Shown here one piece after another: positions 61,353-64,000 of a DNA stretch of 64,000 nt. Below the pieces are notes generated by a model that worked only from the letters and a program-made list of their open reading frames with translations, was not told the origin of the DNA and made no database searches. This DNA is from Roseomonas sp. E05 (GTDB taxonomy: Bacteria > Pseudomonadota > Alphaproteobacteria > Acetobacterales > Acetobacteraceae): contig NZ_JASIRT010000024.1 of the NCBI RefSeq assembly GCF_030063475.1, forward strand, positions 1 through 64,000, written 5' to 3'. Position 1 is the stretch's first letter, and each line of letters begins with the position of its first letter. The position numbers and the translations under genes are program-made.

Positions 61353-63158
61353 ATGACGGATCAGCCCATCGAACCGCAACTGGGACGGCGCCGCTTCGTG
61401 CAAGGCGCCGCCGCCTTGGGCGCCGGGCTGGCCTCGGGGGCGCTCAGCCGCCCCGCCTTCGCGCTGACCGGCGCGGCCGATCCCTCCGTGCTCAGCGGAA
61501 CCCGCTTCGACCTGACGCTGGACCGTGCTGCGGTCAACAAGACCGGCACCGAGGACTGGGGCAACACCATCAACGGCGGCATCCCTGGGCCGGTGCTGCG
61601 CTGGCGCCAGGGCGACGTGGTCACGCTCAACGTGACCAACAACCTGCCGGAGCTCACCGGCATCCACTGGCACGGCATCATCCTGCCGAACCCGATGGAT
61701 GGCGTACCCGGCTTGGCCTTCCCTGGCATCCAGCCCGGCGAAACCTTCACCTACCGCTTCCCGGTCGTGCAGAGCGGCACCTACTGGTACCACAGCCACA
61801 TGAGTTACCAGGAGCAGAAGGGAGCCTATGGCGCGCTCATCATCGAGCCGGAGGGCCAGCCGCACATCCAGGTGGACCGCGACTACGTCGTCGTGCTGAG
61901 CGACTGGATGGATGGCTCGCCGCTGGTCGTGCAGAACAACCTCAAGCAGATGAGCGACTACTACAACTTCAACCGTCGCACGCTCGGCAGCTTCGTCTCC
62001 GACGTGAACCGGAGCGGCCTCGGGATGACGGTGGCCGAGCGCGCGCGCTGGGCCAACATGCGGATGGACCCGAGCGGCATCACGCAGCCGACCGCCGCGC
62101 TCTACACCTACCTGATGAACGGCCAGCCGCCCTCCGCCAACTGGACCGCGCTGTTCCGGCCCGGCGAGAGCGTGCGGCTGCGCTTCATCAACGCCTCGGC
62201 CATCACCTACTACGACGTCAGCATCCCGGGCCTGGAGATGGACGTCGTCCACGTGCACGGCAACGACGTCGTGCCCGTCACCGTGGACCAGCTCCGCATT
62301 CCCGTCGCGGAGACTTACGACGTCGTCGTCCGGCCGCGGCAGGACCGGGCCTTCACCATCTTCGCGCAGGACATGGAGCGCAGCGGCTTCGCGCGCGGCA
62401 CGCTGGCGCCGCGCATGGGCATGGCGGCGCCGGTGCCGCCGATGGACCCGGCGCCGATGCGCACCATGGCCGACATGGGCAAGCCCGGCATGGCGCCCGA
62501 CCAGGTGGCCGCCTCGCATCCCGACCGCACGCGCATCGGCGGCATCATGCCGTCCAGGATGGGGGAGGTGCCGCCGGAGGAGCGGGCGCACCGCCCCGGC
62601 CGTGCGCGGCGCACCGAGGCGCCCCCGGAGACAAAGGCGCTCAAGCCCGGCGTCGAGCTCCAGTTCGTCGCCAAGACGCCGACCGACCGCCTGGACCTGC
62701 CCGGCGACGGGCTCGACCACCTGATGGGGCAGCGCCGCATCCTGACGCTGGCCGATCTCAGATCGGTCAATCCCGGCCTCGACAAGCGGCCGCCGACGCG
62801 GGAGATCGTGCTGAACCTCACCGGCAACATGCACCGCTTCATCTGGGGCTTCGACGGCAAGAAGTTCACCGAGGTCGGCCCGATCGACGTGACGCTCGGC
62901 GAACGCTTCCGTCTGCGCTTCGTCAACAACACCATGATGAGCCACCCCATCCACCTGCACGGCATGTGGATGGAGCTGGAGAACGAGCACGGCGAGCACC
63001 GGCCTTACCTGCACACCATCAACGTCAAGCCCAGCCAGCAGCTGAGCCTGCTCGTCACCCCGCTGGCGACCGGCCAATGGCCCTTGCACTGCCACCTGCT
63101 CTACCACTTCGAGGCGGGCATGTTCCGAACGCTGCGGGTACTGCCGAGGAGTGCATGA
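61353..63158 (+). CDS. Copper-resistance multicopper oxidase (CopA/PcoA type)
   Basis: 601 aa from ATG 61353, with AGGAGA upstream. Tat signal LGRRRFVQGAAALGAGLASG. Cupredoxin copper motifs: GIHWHGIILPNPMDG, TYWYHSHMSYQEQKGAYG, HPIHLHGMWMELEN and WPLHCHLLYHFEAGMFRTLR. The Met-rich stretch (MGMAAPVPPMDPAPMRTMAD, MGKPGMAP) is the PcoA/CopA copper-binding region. It acts in the periplasm, oxidising Cu(I). The CopB gene follows in 3 bp. Named CopA/PcoA-type to distinguish it from the ATPase. Confidence 0.95.
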   Translation: MTDQPIEPQLGRRRFVQGAAALGAGLASGALSRPAFALTGAADPSVLSGTRFDLTLDRAAVNKTGTEDWGNTINGGIPGPVLRWRQGDVVTLNVTNNLPELTGIHWHGIILPNPMDGVPGLAFPGIQPGETFTYRFPVVQSGTYWYHSHMSYQEQKGAYGALIIEPEGQPHIQVDRDYVVVLSDWMDGSPLVVQNNLKQMSDYYNFNRRTLGSFVSDVNRSGLGMTVAERARWANMRMDPSGITQPTAALYTYLMNGQPPSANWTALFRPGESVRLRFINASAITYYDVSIPGLEMDVVHVHGNDVVPVTVDQLRIPVAETYDVVVRPRQDRAFTIFAQDMERSGFARGTLAPRMGMAAPVPPMDPAPMRTMADMGKPGMAPDQVAASHPDRTRIGGIMPSRMGEVPPEERAHRPGRARRTEAPPETKALKPGVELQFVAKTPTDRLDLPGDGLDHLMGQRRILTLADLRSVNPGLDKRPPTREIVLNLTGNMHRFIWGFDGKKFTEVGPIDVTLGERFRLRFVNNTMMSHPIHLHGMWMELENEHGEHRPYLHTINVKPSQQLSLLVTPLATGQWPLHCHLLYHFEAGMFRTLRVLPRSA

Positions 63159-63161
63159 GCG

Positions 63162-63956
63162 ATGCCGAGAAACTTCCTCCCCGTCCTCCCCGCCCTTGGC
63201 CTGCTCGCCGCGATGCCCGCCCAGGCGCAGGTCTTCGGCGACAGCGGCGCCTTCTTCGGCTCCGGCCTCGGCGCCGACACGCTCCAGGGCGCCTCGCCCT
63301 ACGGCAACCTGATTGCGGACGACCGCGTCTACATGCACGGCATCCTGAACCAGAACGAGGGGCGCTTCGGTGATGGGTCCTACTACCGCTGGAGTAGCCA
63401 GGCCTGGATCGGCAACGACTACAACCGCCTACGGCTCCGCACCGAGGGTCGCTACAACTCCAACAACAAGGGCAAGGTCGACGACGGGCAGCACGAGTTG
63501 CTCTACGAGCGGCCGATCTCGACGTATTTCGACCTCCAGGCCGGCGTGCGCGCCGACATCGACGACGGAACCGGCCGCACCTGGGCGGCGCTGGGGGTGC
63601 AGGGCCTGGCCATCGGCTTCTGGAACGTGGCGGTCACCACTTATGCCAGCGACCGCGGCCACTTCGCGCTCCGCACCGACGCCGCCTACGACCTCTACGT
63701 GACGCAGCGCCTCGTGCTGCAGCCGCAGTTCGAGACGAACTGGTACACCAAGGATGACGAGGGGCGCGGCGTCGGCGCGGGGCTGGCGGACATCGATATG
63801 GGCCTGCGCCTGCGCTACGACATCTCACGCAAGTTCTCGCCCTATATCGGGGTGGCCTACCAGCGCTTCTTCGGCGGCACGGCACGCATGCGGCGCGAGG
63901 AGGGCGGGCAGGCCGACGACCTGCGGTTCCTGGTCGGCCTGCGCGCCTGGTTCTGA
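63162..63956 (+). CDS. copB: Copper-resistance outer-membrane protein CopB
   Basis: 264 aa. Signal MPRNFLPVLPALGLLAAMPA (cleavage after AQA). The mature part has beta-barrel strands typical of CopB/PcoB: SSQAWIGNDYNRLRLRTEGR, QHELLYERPISTYFDLQAGV, VTTYASDRGHFALRTDAAYD and FSPYIGVAYQRFFGGTARMR, ending RFLVGLRAWF with C-terminal Phe. It is coupled to the oxidase gene by a 3-bp gap. The family sequesters or exports copper at the outer membrane. The last 44 bases of the window contain nothing recognisable. Confidence 0.93.
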   Translation: MPRNFLPVLPALGLLAAMPAQAQVFGDSGAFFGSGLGADTLQGASPYGNLIADDRVYMHGILNQNEGRFGDGSYYRWSSQAWIGNDYNRLRLRTEGRYNSNNKGKVDDGQHELLYERPISTYFDLQAGVRADIDDGTGRTWAALGVQGLAIGFWNVAVTTYASDRGHFALRTDAAYDLYVTQRLVLQPQFETNWYTKDDEGRGVGAGLADIDMGLRLRYDISRKFSPYIGVAYQRFFGGTARMRREEGGQADDLRFLVGLRAWF

Positions 63957-64000
63957 GGCGCCGCGTTCCGGCGGTCAGCCGCCGGAGGGCACAGTTCCTC

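Overview
The window is GC-rich DNA from an alphaproteobacterium. The protein families and their style (Roseomonas-like LysE/MocR, ISL3 and IS5 elements, copper genes) suggest Acetobacteraceae. This is inference from recognised families, not from a marker gene: there is no rRNA, tRNA or core housekeeping locus. ParA/ribbon-helix-helix partition genes, a possible replicase, toxin-antitoxin pairs, restriction-modification, many insertion sequences and metal-resistance genes together point to a plasmid, chromid or large genomic island.

Layout. 0-4 kb: end of an IS5-type transposase, a MocR regulator, a PaiB-like gene broken by several frameshifts, a DapA-superfamily aldolase and a LysE exporter. 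4-9.4 kb: a plasmid-maintenance block with a small zinc-ribbon protein, a helix-turn-helix protein, ParA plus a ribbon-helix-helix partner flanked by arrays of TAGCTATCTAGCTA-like repeats, a decayed IS5 copy next to those repeats, a RelE/Xre-type toxin-antitoxin pair and a serine recombinase. 9.5-19 kb: a type I restriction-modification operon hsdM-hsdS-(GIY-YIG/DUF4357)-(unknown)-hsdR with translationally coupled junctions, then a Phd/VapC-type pair and a DUF429 protein. 19-23.5 kb: sparse DNA with an HD-domain (p)ppGpp-hydrolase-like protein and a 498-aa protein carrying motifs like those of family-A polymerases. 23.5-28.2 kb: an insertion-sequence graveyard in which a complete IS5 copy (19-bp inverted repeats, AGCT target duplication) splits a large serine recombinase gene, which itself appears to sit inside an older transposase gene.

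28-37 kb: a small membrane-protein operon, an RpiR regulator, a fluoride riboswitch followed by a CLC-type fluoride antiporter fused to DUF190, a second fluoride riboswitch with a terminator followed by a truncated MFS gene, and an iron(III)-type ABC importer behind a Fur-box-like sequence. 37-47 kb: a minus-strand set combining DedA proteins, UppP, a PAP2 phosphatase, a split two-component system, a COG4705 membrane protein, a cytochrome b561-like protein and an ABC-2 exporter. These look directed at undecaprenyl-phosphate recycling and envelope stress.

47-64 kb: a copper-handling island. It contains a DUF326 four-helix copper protein with an internal deletion, DUF411 protein, two multicopper oxidases, a DsbD-like protein lacking its membrane domain, a CopZ-like chaperone (plus a decayed second copy with its promoter), a COG0701 permease/DUF4396 operon, a CopA P-type ATPase, and CopA/CopB periplasmic and outer-membrane copper proteins. 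Three CueR-like promoter sites sit before the chaperone, the ATPase and the oxidase, but no CueR gene is in the window.

Pseudogenes and remnants are frequent (PaiB, IS5, ISL3, recombinase, MFS, ZIP, DUF29, CopZ copy), which fits an accessory replicon with heavy turnover.
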